Of a stretch of 64,000 bases of DNA, positions 54,546 to 63,650 are shown piece by piece. This DNA comes from Erythrobacteraceae bacterium. GTDB lineage: Bacteria; Pseudomonadota; Alphaproteobacteria; Sphingomonadales; Sphingomonadaceae. Position 1 is the stretch's first letter; the number at the start of each line of letters is the position of its first letter. The position numbers and the translations under genes were made by a program. The notes below the pieces were generated by a model. It made no database searches. It saw nothing but the letters and a program-made list of their open reading frames with translations, and was not told where the DNA came from. The stretch spans positions 56,395-120,394 of the forward strand of contig JAIYAM010000014.1 in the NCBI GenBank assembly GCA_027489065.1, written 5' to 3'.

Positions 54546-55622
54546 TTACTGCGGCGAAGAACCGCTCTTTGACCGGCGCTTGCGGCTCTGGCGGACCAGT
54601 TCCGCCATGCGGATGCTCGCGCCGGTCGCGGTCATGCGCGCATGATCGGCGCCGACACTGGCTGCCGTCGCCGCAGCTTCGGCAAACATCCGTCCACCCA
54701 CCGAGATGACGGTCGGATGATCGGGCGCGGCGAGCCGCGTGTGATCGATGGTCGCTCGCAGCCGGGGCAGCGCGTGGAGCCGCTGCATGGCATCGGACAG
54801 GCCGATGTCGACGGCATCGGGGCGCTGCGCGTTGAGCTGGTTGGAGAGGGCCTCGTCACTGTCGGGGAAGGCCATGTCGACCCTCCACCCGGCATCGGTG
54901 AACTGGTCTGCCAGAATGGTGGTGCCGAGCATGTGCTGTTCGCCCGGGGCGGTGGCGAGCAGGATGCTGTAACGGCTGTGCCGGGCCGAGCGCGCATTCG
55001 CGTAGTGGCGCACGGCATGCCCGGCCAGTTGCAGCATGCTGAGGCCGATGGTGAGATCAAGCTCGCTGCAATCATCGGCCAGCCACGCATCGCCCAGAGC
55101 GCGGGCGCAGGGCTCGATCAGGAGCGTGACGATCGCATGGCTGGTCCACCCCTCGTCCTCGAGCGCGGCGATGAAGGCGTTGATCCGCACATCGTCGGCG
55201 TTGAGCGCGAGTTCGACAAGGCTGTCTATGTGGCCGGCAACAGCCTGCGGCGCGGCCCGATCCACCGTCGCGGGGGGCGTCAGCTCGTCCTGCCGGCTTT
55301 GCAGCAGGAGGTCCCAATCCGAAAACAGCCGCGCCGGAGCAACGTGTTCGCTGAGCACCTCGATATGGTCGTGACGCGGATCCTGCTTGATCGAGGACCA
55401 CAGGGCGTCGAGCTTTTCGGGGGGTCCTTCCAGCGTCTGGAAGAAGGAGCCGCCTTCATACAGCAGCATGCCGGTGACACTGAGCTTGCGGTTACGCGCG
55501 CGCGCGCGGCCGACCAGGGTGTGCAGGTCCGCTACGCTGGGCGCCGCGGTGGCGATGCTCTTGTAGGTGAGGCAGGCGATCCAGCCTTCATTGCCCGCAC
55601 TGCCATTCGAATCCTGCAACAT
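54546..55622 (-). CDS. BLUF photoreceptor fused to B12/SCHIC-like domain (AppA-like)
   Basis: A 358-residue protein. Residues 12-105 form a BLUF domain: WIACLTYKSIA with the flavin-contacting Tyr, ARNRKLSVTGMLLYEGG, FFQTLEGPPEKL with the light-switching Gln, and DPRHDHIEVL. Residues about 135-345 resemble a cobalamin-binding helical cap and Rossmann unit (LLIEPCARALGDAWL, then ATAPGEQHMLGTTILADQFTDAGWRVDM). This layout is that of AppA, the blue-light and redox antirepressor of photosynthesis genes. The ATG at 55622 follows GGGGA. A 40-residue membrane micro-protein gene lies just upstream. Confidence 0.87.
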   Translation of the reverse strand: MLQDSNGSAGNEGWIACLTYKSIATAAPSVADLHTLVGRARARNRKLSVTGMLLYEGGSFFQTLEGPPEKLDALWSSIKQDPRHDHIEVLSEHVAPARLFSDWDLLLQSRQDELTPPATVDRAAPQAVAGHIDSLVELALNADDVRINAFIAALEDEGWTSHAIVTLLIEPCARALGDAWLADDCSELDLTIGLSMLQLAGHAVRHYANARSARHSRYSILLATAPGEQHMLGTTILADQFTDAGWRVDMAFPDSDEALSNQLNAQRPDAVDIGLSDAMQRLHALPRLRATIDHTRLAAPDHPTVISVGGRMFAEAAATAASVGADHARMTATGASIRMAELVRQSRKRRSKSGSSPQ

Positions 55623-55649
55623 CCTCACGTCCCCTTTGAGGGGCAGGGA

Positions 55650-55772
55650 TCAGCGGTATGTCTGAACGAACCCGAGCACGGACAGTAGAACCCAGCAGAC
55701 GATCCCCATCCACCGCTTATCAAGCGCCGCTTCGCCCGAGGGCGGAGCGACATCATTGCCCGCGACGATCAT
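55650..55772 (-). CDS. 40-residue single-helix membrane micro-protein
   Basis: An ATG at 55772 opens a 40-codon frame ending at 55650, 27 bases before the BLUF gene on the same strand. The peptide has a polar N-terminal half (VAPPSGEAALDKR) and one hydrophobic helix (WMGIVCWVLLSVLGFVQTYR). GGGGTGGATC precedes the ATG. It may be co-transcribed with the BLUF gene. It does not resemble light-harvesting polypeptides I know. Confidence 0.45.
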   Translation of the reverse strand: MIVAGNDVAPPSGEAALDKRWMGIVCWVLLSVLGFVQTYR

Positions 55773-55873
55773 TTTTGATCCACCCCTGAGCAGCCACGAT
55801 ACTCACTTAGGAGAATGGAATCGTCAAGTGACAAGCGCGCAACCATCGCGCGATCCTGCCGATTAACTGAACC

Positions 55874-56362
55874 TCACGGCCAGAACCGGTCGCAGGCAGG
55901 CTGCGGTCTGGCCGACTGCTCCAGCAGATCGCGCCACGCCGCCGGCGCGTTGTCGTCTTCAAGCGGGTTCCAGACGGCCGCCATCCGCGCGCGCGCTTCC
56001 GACTCGGGAAGGCCGGCGGCGCGGTCGAGGAGGTAGAAGAACGCGGTCACGCGCCAGTTCATGATGCAATGGACGTGCGAAGGGCCGGGATGCGCGGCGA
56101 GCGCCTGTTCGAGCGCGGCGACATGGTCCGGGCTCGGCGCGTCGAACGGCACCGGGATGTGGGTGTAGGCGATTCCCGCCGCTGCCATGAGCGCAGCTTC
56201 GTCGGCCAGAGCTTCGGGGTGGCTGTCCAAGGCGAGATTCACCACATGCCGCACGCCGATAGCGGCGAGGCGCGCCGGATCATGCGGCTCGAGCTTGCCC
56301 GAGGTGGTGATCCCGTCAGGCCGCCGCTGCCAGTTGCGGATGTCTTCAGGGTCCTGGGCCAT
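55874..56362 (-). CDS. Protein tyrosine phosphatase-like protein (DUF442-like)
   Basis: A 162-residue protein with GITTSGKLEPHDPARLAAIGVRHVVNL at the N terminus and VHCIMNWRVTAFFYLL at the expected phosphate-binding loop. This is C-x4-R, as in the DUF442/Blh-like phosphatase group, not the classical C-x5-R. Catalysis on phosphate esters is plausible. The ATG at 56362 lies 2 bases after the stop of a 22-codon micro-ORF and 90 bases from the PQQ dehydrogenase end. Confidence 0.72.
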   Translation of the reverse strand: MAQDPEDIRNWQRRPDGITTSGKLEPHDPARLAAIGVRHVVNLALDSHPEALADEAALMAAAGIAYTHIPVPFDAPSPDHVAALEQALAAHPGPSHVHCIMNWRVTAFFYLLDRAAGLPESEARARMAAVWNPLEDDNAPAAWRDLLEQSARPQPACDRFWP

Positions 56363-56364
56363 GC

Positions 56365-56433
56365 TCAGCGCTTCCCCGCTGCGGGCAGACCCGTCGCCTG
56401 CACCTCGGTGCCGCCGAAACAACGCATCTTCAT
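56365..56433 (-). CDS. Possible 22-residue micro-ORF
   Basis: An ATG at 56433, preceded by AAGGGG 10 bases upstream, opens a 22-codon frame (MKMRCFGGTEVQATGLPAAG and two more) ending 2 bases before the phosphatase-like start. It lies right after a PQQ enzyme gene, but it lacks the conserved Glu-x3-Tyr of PqqA, so it is not the PQQ precursor. It may be a leader or a chance frame. Confidence 0.25.
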   Translation of the reverse strand: MKMRCFGGTEVQATGLPAAGKR

Positions 56434-56452
56434 GGTGAGCGACCCCTTGCTG

Positions 56453-58642
56453 CTAACGCCGGGCGACGCGTTTCCCCGCCTCGAGCGCCTTGTCATCATT
56501 GGCGCGCTTGATGACATAGGCGCGGATCGCCTCGATCTCGTCTTTCGACAAAGAGCCCTTGAAGCTCGCCATACCGCTATCCTTGAGGATACCGCCCTCG
56601 ACGACGGCATTCCACGCCTGTGCGCTCTCGAGCGCGCCGGCGCGGCGCAGGTCGGGGAGCACGGTCGAACCGACCGCGCCCGGCGCATGGCACACCGCGC
56701 AGTAGCGGCCGTACTTGACCTGCCCCAAGGCGATCACTTCGGCGCTCGCCTTGCTCGGCGGCGGGTCGAGCGGCAGTTCGGCGAGCGCCGGCGGCGCCGG
56801 GAGCTTGGCCGTCCCGCCGATCTTGAAGACCAGCAGGCGCGAGACATTGCGCACCGGAGCCTTGCGGTTGATCAGGTCGCCGTCGACCGAGAGGGCATAG
56901 GCCCCGCCCCAGCCGGCCAGCACCGCGACATATTGCTCGCCATCGACGGTGTAGGTGACCGGCGGTGCGACCACGCCGGTCTGCGCGGCGAAGCTCCACA
57001 GCTTCTTGCCGTTGCTCGCATCATAGGCGTTGAACTCGCTGCCCGCCGTGCCCTGGAAGACCAGCCCGCCGCCGGTCGCCAGCAACCCGCCGTTCCACGG
57101 GCCGGGGTGCTCGACCGTCCAGCGTGCCTTCTGCGCGACCGGATCCCACGCCACCAGCATCCCCCGCAAGGTGCCTGCCGCCTGCTTGCGGATGCCCCCG
57201 TCCGCCGGCAGCTCGCCGGCGAGGCTGAAGCCGACATTGAACCCGCGCGCGCGGTCGGGCTTCCAGTTGGCTTCGGGCGCATACATCATCCCCGCCTCGA
57301 AGGCCGGGATGTAGACGAGGTTCTCCTTCGGGCTGTAGGCCATCGGGTGCCAGTTGTGCCCGCCCAGCGCGCCGGGGAGCACCATCGCCGGCTTTCCGGT
57401 CTGGTCGACGCGGGTTTCGGGGTTCTCGATCGGACGCCCCGTCTTGGGGTCCACGCCCGTCGCCCAGTTGAGGCCGACATAGGGCTTGGCCGAGATGAAC
57501 TTCCCCGTCTCGCGGTCGATCACGTAGAAGAACCCGTTCTTGGGCGCCTGCATCAGCACCTTCCTCGGCTTCCCGTCGATGGTCATGTCGGCGAGCATGA
57601 TGTGCTGGGTGGCGGTGAAGTCCCACGTCTCGCCCGGCGTCGTCTGGTAGTGCCAGACATATTCCCCGGTCTTGGGCCGGATCGCCACGATGCTGGAGAG
57701 GTAGAGGTTGTCGCCTTGCCCCTTCCCGTCCTTGCCGGGCGAGCGGTAGGCGCGGTTCCACGGAGAGCCGTTGCCGACCCCGATATAGAGCAGATCGAGG
57801 TCGGGATCGTAGGCCATCGAATCCCACACCGTGCCGCCGCCGCCGATCGCGTCGTTGGCCGCGAGCACGTCCATGTTCCAGGTCTCGGCGGCCTTCTTGA
57901 GATAGGCGGGCGCGTCGTCACCTTCATCGCCCTCGGGCACGGTGTAGAACTTCCACAGCTGCTTGCCGTCATCGGCGGAATAGGCGGCGACGAAGCCGCG
58001 CACCCCGAACTCCGCGCCGCCATTGCCGATGATCACCTTGCCATCGATCACGCGCGGCGCGCCGGTGATGGTGTAGCTCTTGTCGGTGGGGACAGTCTGG
58101 GTCGTCCACGCCACTGCGCCCGTGTCGCGGTCGAGCGCGATCAGCCGGCCATCGAGCGTGCCGAGGAACAGCTTGTCGCCATAGGCCGCAAGGCCCCGGT
58201 TGACCACGTCGCAGCAGGCCTTGACCGCAGTTTCGCCGGGGACCTTGGGGTCATATTCCCACAGCTTCGCCCCCGTCGCCGCGTCGAAGGCCTTCACCTT
58301 GCTCCATGCGGTGGTGAGATAGAGCTTGCCGTCCATCACCAGCGGGGTCGCCTCCTGCCCGCGCCCGGTGTCCATGTCGGCCGACCAGGCGAGGCCGAGC
58401 TGGCCGACCGTGTCGCGATTGATGCTGTCCAAGGGCGAGAAGCGCTGTTCGGAATAGGTGCGTCCGTGGCTGATCCAGTTCGCGCTGTCGCCGTCCGCGC
58501 CGACCAGCATGGCGGTGGTGATTCCCTCGCCGCTCCCGCCCGCGCCCGCGCTCTCGCTCTCGCCAAAGATCTGGCTGCAATTCGCCAGCGTCCCGGCCGA
58601 AAGCAACAGAGCCGCGCCTGCGGCCCACCGCTTGAATGTCAT
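56453..58642 (-). CDS. PQQ-dependent quinohaemoprotein alcohol dehydrogenase
   Basis: A 729-residue periplasmic enzyme. A lipoprotein-like signal (AAGAALLLSAGTLANCS) is followed by an eight-bladed PQQ propeller. The vicinal disulfide CC is in VKACCDVVNRG; the catalytic Asp lies in TPGETWDFTATQ. Two residues after that Asp is Thr, not Asp, so a calcium rather than lanthanide cofactor is likely. The C-terminal domain has a class I haem c site (CAVCH). This is the type II alcohol dehydrogenase architecture. The ATG at 58642 is preferred over a GTG three codons earlier. pqq biosynthesis genes are not in the window. Confidence 0.93.
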   Translation of the reverse strand: MTFKRWAAGAALLLSAGTLANCSQIFGESESAGAGGSGEGITTAMLVGADGDSANWISHGRTYSEQRFSPLDSINRDTVGQLGLAWSADMDTGRGQEATPLVMDGKLYLTTAWSKVKAFDAATGAKLWEYDPKVPGETAVKACCDVVNRGLAAYGDKLFLGTLDGRLIALDRDTGAVAWTTQTVPTDKSYTITGAPRVIDGKVIIGNGGAEFGVRGFVAAYSADDGKQLWKFYTVPEGDEGDDAPAYLKKAAETWNMDVLAANDAIGGGGTVWDSMAYDPDLDLLYIGVGNGSPWNRAYRSPGKDGKGQGDNLYLSSIVAIRPKTGEYVWHYQTTPGETWDFTATQHIMLADMTIDGKPRKVLMQAPKNGFFYVIDRETGKFISAKPYVGLNWATGVDPKTGRPIENPETRVDQTGKPAMVLPGALGGHNWHPMAYSPKENLVYIPAFEAGMMYAPEANWKPDRARGFNVGFSLAGELPADGGIRKQAAGTLRGMLVAWDPVAQKARWTVEHPGPWNGGLLATGGGLVFQGTAGSEFNAYDASNGKKLWSFAAQTGVVAPPVTYTVDGEQYVAVLAGWGGAYALSVDGDLINRKAPVRNVSRLLVFKIGGTAKLPAPPALAELPLDPPPSKASAEVIALGQVKYGRYCAVCHAPGAVGSTVLPDLRRAGALESAQAWNAVVEGGILKDSGMASFKGSLSKDEIEAIRAYVIKRANDDKALEAGKRVARR

Positions 58643-58790
58643 GGATCCCACTCCCTTGTTCTTCGGCCGCTAGGCTCTTTTCCAACCCATGTTGCCGCGC
58701 CGCGTGCCCCTTGTCCATTGCCGCTTGTCGATCGCGCTGCGGCAGGCCACAAAGCGCCTGCGCGGTGGGGACCGACAGGAGAGTATTTCG

Positions 58791-59675
58791 ATGTGCGACG
58801 AGAGCAAGCTTGCCGATTGGGCCAAGCAGACCATCAGCCGCCGCCAGTTCGGCGCGCTTGGCGGGGCGGCGGCGCTCGCCGCCTGTGCCTCGGGGACGAG
58901 CGAGAGCAAGGCGCAGCAGCCGCCGGCGCGTGCGGGCCTCAAGGAACGCGGTATCAGTTTCGACACCGCCGACGGCCGCCTCGACGGTTTTCTGGTGCAG
59001 CCCGATAGCGGCAGCCATGCCGCGGTGATCCTGTGGCCCGACATCGCCGGGATCCGCGAAGCCAAGCGCAACATCGCCCGCGCGCTCGCCTCGTCGGGCT
59101 ATGCGGTGCTGGTCGTGAACCCCTATTACCGCGACGTGACGGGCGAGCAGTTCGCCGACTTTGCGGCCTTCATTGCCGATGGCGGCTTCCAGAAGGTCGG
59201 CCCGTGGCGCGCCAAGCTCACCGCCGAGGCGATCATGCGCGACGCCAAGTCGATCACCGACTGGCTCGACCGGCAGGAAGGCGTCAGTCAGGCGCACGGC
59301 ATCGGCACGCAGGGCTATTGCATGGGCGGGCCGTTCACAGTGTGGAGCGCCGCCGCTTCCCCCCGCATCAAGGCCGCGGCGAGCTTCCACGGCGGCGGGT
59401 TGGTGCGCCCCGGCAACCCGATGAGCCCCTCAGCCCTGCTCGAGAAGACCGAGGCGAGCTACCTCATCGCCATCGCGCAGGACGACGACGCCAAGGCTCC
59501 CGGCGACAAGACCGCCCTGCGCGAAGCGGCGACGGCAGCCGGGCGCCCCGCCAAGATCGACGTCTATGCGGGCGATCACGGCTGGATGGTGCCGGACAGC
59601 CCCGCCTACAACGCCGCGGCCGCAGCGCAGGGCGAGGCGGACCTGCTGGCGCTCTACAAGGCGGCTCTGGCCTAG
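58791..59675 (+). CDS. Dienelactone hydrolase family protein, Tat-exported
   Basis: A 294-residue alpha/beta hydrolase. The N terminus has a Tat motif (SRRQFG) and a lipobox-like LAACAS, so it is probably an exported lipoprotein. GYCMGG carries the Cys nucleophile of dienelactone hydrolases, and DHGWM supplies the His. VILWPDIAGIREAKRNIARALA and VVNPYYRDV are also typical. AGGAGA precedes the ATG at 58791. It is divergent from the PQQ dehydrogenase gene with 148 bases between starts. Substrate unknown. Confidence 0.85.
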   Translation: MCDESKLADWAKQTISRRQFGALGGAAALAACASGTSESKAQQPPARAGLKERGISFDTADGRLDGFLVQPDSGSHAAVILWPDIAGIREAKRNIARALASSGYAVLVVNPYYRDVTGEQFADFAAFIADGGFQKVGPWRAKLTAEAIMRDAKSITDWLDRQEGVSQAHGIGTQGYCMGGPFTVWSAAASPRIKAAASFHGGGLVRPGNPMSPSALLEKTEASYLIAIAQDDDAKAPGDKTALREAATAAGRPAKIDVYAGDHGWMVPDSPAYNAAAAAQGEADLLALYKAALA

Positions 59676-59911
59676 AGCCCACTCCCGTCGCCCCCGCGCC
59701 GCCAAGCATCGGGCGGGGAGCGACGGGCAAGCAGACTTTGCCCCGGGCAACGCGCACTTGACGGTAAACGGCCGCAAATCTGCGGTTAGTCGAATTCGTC
59801 TTGAGCACCCCGGCCAGACTGAAGATCTGCGAACTTTCTGCTTCGCACGCACTCTGGACTTCCCGTGTCTGGTGGCCCCGGCACGAAGCGAAGGCGAGAG
59901 GAGCAGTGGCA

Positions 59912-61375
59912 TTGCGGTTCATGACGAGTATTGCGTTGGGCGTCGCGGGTTGGGCCACCAGCCTCAGTGCGGCGGCACCCGAAGGCGAGGTGCAAGATGC
60001 CCTTCAGCCGCCAGCCGAGGTTGCGATCAAGCTGGCCGAGAACCCGGACGGAAGCTGGGAGGTCACCTACGATTTCGCCGAACCGCAGTCCGCGCTCGTC
60101 CTGTCGCAAGCGCCTGTGACCTACCGCGAATGGACCCCCTTGTCGGAAGGGGTGACGATGTGGCGCATCGGGGGCATGGAAGGCTTCGCCTTTCGCAAGC
60201 CCGCCTCGCGAGCCTCCTTCCGGATCAAGCCCTTCTCGGGCGAACTGCCGGCGGCCTACACGCCGTTCCTCGCGTTCAGTGACGGCAGCTACGGCGTCCT
60301 TACCGGCCAGTTCCGCGTGAAGCCGCTCGCCTCGCTCGCCGAGGCCGTCGATTTCACGAAATCGGCCGAGGAATGGCCTGCCGCCGTCATGTCATCGCAA
60401 GTGTCGATCACATCCGCCCGCGCGGTCGTCTCGCAAGCGGGCGGGGCTTACTCGGAATTCCTCCCCGAGGGCGATGGCACGATCGTCTATGTCGGGTCGC
60501 TTGCCCCGGTCGAGGGCGACAGCTTTCGCGGGTACATCGATCCCGGTCTTCCCGCGTGGCTGCGCGAAGGCTTCGACGCGGATCTGGGCACCATCTTCTC
60601 GATGCTCGCCAAAGGCTGGGGGCACGAGCTCAAGGCCAAGGCCAGGGTGATGATGGTCTTCGGCGGGTTCGAGGCCAAGGGCCTGAGCCTGAAAGGCGGC
60701 GCCATGGGCGACCTGCTTTCGCTGCAGATGTCGGGAGAGCAACTCGCCGATCCGACCCCGGAAATCCGCACCTATGTCCGGTGGTTCCTCGCGCACGAGG
60801 CCGCTCACATCTTTCAGCGCGCACGCGGCAATGATGCCGTGCTGTTTTCCGACGGCGGAGGTCACGCGTGGGTCCATGAAGGATCCGCCAACGCCTTCGC
60901 CTATCGCATCGGCGCCGATCTGGCGGATGACCCCGACGCCTTTCTCAAGGAGGTCTATGCCGAGGAATACAGGGATTGCGTCGCGCATCTGGAGAAGGCC
61001 GCCCTCGTCGAGGCGCGCGACAGCGGCAACTTCCGCGCCTATTACGCGTGCGGCGACCTGATCGCTCTCGCCACCGACGCGCTGCTGCCCGAACACGATC
61101 TGTTCGACTTCTGGAATGCGCTGCAGACGGCGAGCCTGAAAGCGGCCGATACGGACCGGGCCGAGCTCTATTTCCGGACGCTCGAGGAGCTTGGCGCGCC
61201 TGCCCAGAAGGTCAGGCAGCTGCGCGCCTTCGTGCATGAAAAGCCCCGGGACGCTTCCGCCTTTGTCCGGACCACGATGGCATCGGCCGGGCTGCCGATC
61301 GCCGTGGACGACAAGGGGGCTTTGGTGACCATGCCATTGAAGGCCGGCAAGGACCGCAAGTCACTGCATCCTTGA
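59912..61375 (+). CDS. Secreted HExxH metallopeptidase-like protein, unknown family
   Basis: From the TTG at 59912 the protein has 487 residues with a signal peptide (FMTSIALGVAGWATSLSAAA). The TTG is chosen because GGAG lies exactly 8 bases upstream; the ATG at 59921 is 17 bases from it and a GTG at 59906 only 2. Residues about 275-325 contain WFLAHEAAHIFQ (HExxH) and then WVHEGSANAFAY, whose Glu is the third zinc ligand of gluzincins. The N-terminal 150 residues are beta-rich, as in M1 aminopeptidases. No close family is recognised. It stands alone between unrelated genes. Confidence 0.7.
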   Translation: MRFMTSIALGVAGWATSLSAAAPEGEVQDALQPPAEVAIKLAENPDGSWEVTYDFAEPQSALVLSQAPVTYREWTPLSEGVTMWRIGGMEGFAFRKPASRASFRIKPFSGELPAAYTPFLAFSDGSYGVLTGQFRVKPLASLAEAVDFTKSAEEWPAAVMSSQVSITSARAVVSQAGGAYSEFLPEGDGTIVYVGSLAPVEGDSFRGYIDPGLPAWLREGFDADLGTIFSMLAKGWGHELKAKARVMMVFGGFEAKGLSLKGGAMGDLLSLQMSGEQLADPTPEIRTYVRWFLAHEAAHIFQRARGNDAVLFSDGGGHAWVHEGSANAFAYRIGADLADDPDAFLKEVYAEEYRDCVAHLEKAALVEARDSGNFRAYYACGDLIALATDALLPEHDLFDFWNALQTASLKAADTDRAELYFRTLEELGAPAQKVRQLRAFVHEKPRDASAFVRTTMASAGLPIAVDDKGALVTMPLKAGKDRKSLHP

Positions 61376-61394
61376 TCGGGGCGTGGCTGCGATT

Positions 61395-62408
61395 TCACCG
61401 ACTGGCGGCCTGTTTCTCGCCCGACCCGGTTGCCACGTTGTCAGCCGCCCACGCTCCTCTCGAGCCCAGCGGTCGATCGGGGCCTGTGGTGGTGTCCTTC
61501 GATGTCTGATGCTCAAGCTCGGAGTTCAGCTCTCCGCCGAACAATAGTGCATAGCTCGACAGGTAAAGCCACGTCAGCAGCACCACCACGGCGCTAAGGG
61601 ATCCGTATGTCGCCCCGTAATTGCCGAAACGAGCGACGTAGAACCCGAAGGCCAAGGTGAGGATCACCCAGGCGATTGCAAACAACAGCGATCCCGGTGT
61701 GAGCCACGCCCAGCGCGCCTTGTCTCGTGAGGGGCCATAGCGGTAAAGGGCAGCAGCGCCGGTGGCCGCGGCCACGGCCAGCAAGGCATAGGACAGCGCT
61801 TTGCCGGCCAGGACAAGCAAGCGGCTCGAAGCGGGCGCAAGTTCGTCGAGATAGCCGAGGATCGTCACCGCAATCGCGGCGAATACCAAGGCGAGCACGG
61901 CGCAGGCCGTGATCACGAGCGCGACAAGGTTCGTCTTGAGGAACCCGCGCTTCTCTTCTTCTTCGTAGGCGATGTTGAGCGCGGTGATGATCGCGCCGGC
62001 CGCGTTGCGCGCACCGAAGACAGCGACCGCCAGAGCGATCAGCAGACCCACCCCCTTCTTGCCGCCGGATGTCTGCACGATGCTCAGCAATTGGTCGCCA
62101 ATGATCTTTGCCACATCGTCGGGCAGCATGGCGGTCAACGTGGTCATGTCACGCAGGACCGCCGCTGGATCGGCAACCAGTCCGTAGGTCAGGACCGTCG
62201 CGCCGAGCAGCGGGAAGAGCGCGAGAAAACTGTAGAAAGCGACGCCAGCGGCCACGAGGCCGACATTATCGGACGACGCTTCCTTGTAGGTTCTGACGAC
62301 GACATCGCGCCATCCAGCCAGGGGCAGGCGCCACGGCGATGACGAATGGTGCCCGGGTTCGGCAGTATGATCGGCCACATAGCATCCTTCGCGTCGAAGG
62401 GTGTGCAT
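61395..62408 (-). CDS. YihY/BrkB family inner-membrane protein
   Basis: A 337-residue protein with about six transmembrane segments. Typical YihY features are NVGLVAAGVAFYSFLALFPLLGA near residue 50, GARNAAGAIITALNIAYEEEEKRGF, and YGATYGSLSAVVVLLTWLYLSSYALLFGGELN near the end. The polar C-terminal tail is extra. Historic names (BrkB, RNase BN) are misleading; the function is unknown. Convergent with the metallopeptidase-like gene, 19 bases between stops. Confidence 0.92.
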   Translation of the reverse strand: MHTLRREGCYVADHTAEPGHHSSSPWRLPLAGWRDVVVRTYKEASSDNVGLVAAGVAFYSFLALFPLLGATVLTYGLVADPAAVLRDMTTLTAMLPDDVAKIIGDQLLSIVQTSGGKKGVGLLIALAVAVFGARNAAGAIITALNIAYEEEEKRGFLKTNLVALVITACAVLALVFAAIAVTILGYLDELAPASSRLLVLAGKALSYALLAVAAATGAAALYRYGPSRDKARWAWLTPGSLLFAIAWVILTLAFGFYVARFGNYGATYGSLSAVVVLLTWLYLSSYALLFGGELNSELEHQTSKDTTTGPDRPLGSRGAWAADNVATGSGEKQAASR

Positions 62409-62473
62409 AGGGCTCCGGAGGGCAATTGGTTCCCGTCAGAGCAAACAATCTGCCGATCGTCTGAACAGCCCCC

Positions 62474-63439
62474 CTACCCCTTGCGCGCCTTGGCCCGCTC
62501 GTTCTCCGCGCCGAACCGCCCGTGCTTGCGATAGCGCAGCATCCACTTGTCGAGGAACAGGCCGAGCGGCTTGGCCTCGATGCCGAGGTCGGCGAGACCC
62601 AACGCGCCCGGGGCGACCGTGCTGCCGGGCTTCAGCAGCGTCCACTGGTCCTTGCTCATCGGAGTGAGCGGCATGGCGGCGAAGGCGGCGCTGATGCCGT
62701 CGGGCACGGCGAGGAAGGTGCGCTTCCTCGCCTGCGCTGCCGCGATGCGCTCGTGGATCTGCATCATGCTGAGCTGCTCGGGGCCGCCCAGTTCATAAAG
62801 GTGCCCGCCGTGCTTTTCCGGGTGCTCGAGCGCGACCGCGACCGCTTCCGCGACATCGTCGGCATAGACCAGCTGCAGCTTCGCCTCGGGCCCGAACACC
62901 GGGAGCACCGGCAGCATCTCGATCATCCCCGCGAACAGGTTGATGAACTGGTCGTCCTGCCCGAACACGATCGAGGGGCGCAGGATCGTGGCATTGGGGA
63001 AGGCGGCGCGGACCCGCTCCTCGCCCAGCGCCTTGCCGCGCGCATAGGCAGTGGGCGACGACGCATCGGCGCCGATCGCGCTGACATGGACGAGGCTGGT
63101 GATCCCGCTTGCGGCGGCGAGGCGGGCGATGGTGCCCGGCGCCTCGCCCATCAGCTTGTTGAGATCGCCGGAGAAGGCGCCGACGAGGTTGACGACGTGA
63201 TGCGCGCCCTCGAGCGCGGCGGCGACATGCTCCTCGCGGGTGACGTCGCAGGGCATGAGCTGGAGCTGGCCGAGGTTGGCGAGCGGCTTGAGGCTGTTCG
63301 CCTTGCCCGGCGCGCGGCTGGCGAGACGAACGCGCGCGCCGCGGGTCAGCAGGCTCTGCGCGACGTAGTTGCCGATATAGCCGGTGCCGCCGAAGATCGT
63401 GACCAGCCGGCCGGCCAAGGGGGAATGGGGGGAGGGCAT
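62474..63439 (-). CDS. NAD(P)-binding protein of the complex I NDUFA9 family
   Basis: A 321-residue atypical SDR protein. FGGTGYIGNYVAQSLL is the dinucleotide site and HHVVNLVGAF, VHVSAIGADASSPTAYARGKALGEERVR (quoted here in part) and ILRPSIVFGQDDQFINLFAGM follow. The C-terminal part DLGIEAKPLGLF is also found in the family. Mitochondrial NDUFA9 is an accessory complex I subunit; the bacterial protein's role is unclear. It is the last protein gene before the tRNA-Leu. Confidence 0.88.
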   Translation of the reverse strand: MPSPHSPLAGRLVTIFGGTGYIGNYVAQSLLTRGARVRLASRAPGKANSLKPLANLGQLQLMPCDVTREEHVAAALEGAHHVVNLVGAFSGDLNKLMGEAPGTIARLAAASGITSLVHVSAIGADASSPTAYARGKALGEERVRAAFPNATILRPSIVFGQDDQFINLFAGMIEMLPVLPVFGPEAKLQLVYADDVAEAVAVALEHPEKHGGHLYELGGPEQLSMMQIHERIAAAQARKRTFLAVPDGISAAFAAMPLTPMSKDQWTLLKPGSTVAPGALGLADLGIEAKPLGLFLDKWMLRYRKHGRFGAENERAKARKG

Positions 63440-63650
63440 TTGGGGGGTGCTCGCTCTGGGTAAGGCCTAGTGTGCGGCCTTCGCCTTTGCGACAACGGCG
63501 CCGGAGAGGCAAGAGGTGCGAGGCAATGGGTGTGATGGCGGGGTGATGGCTGCCGGGTTCGCGATGCTGGTGCGGGGCGCGCAAGGTGAGGCGGGCGCGG
63601 GATCAGGACCGCGAGAGGCGCTGACCCGCCCAGGCCACGGCTCAACACCG

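Noticed and set aside
56365..56433. pqqA precursor peptide beside the PQQ enzyme
   Set aside because: The 22-residue frame has no Glu-x3-Tyr motif and no pqqB-E genes follow.
56069..59008. 979-codon plus-strand open frame opposite the PQQ dehydrogenase
   Set aside because: It is exactly antisense to a well-supported enzyme, is Arg/Gly/Val-rich without any family motif, and arises from high GC content.
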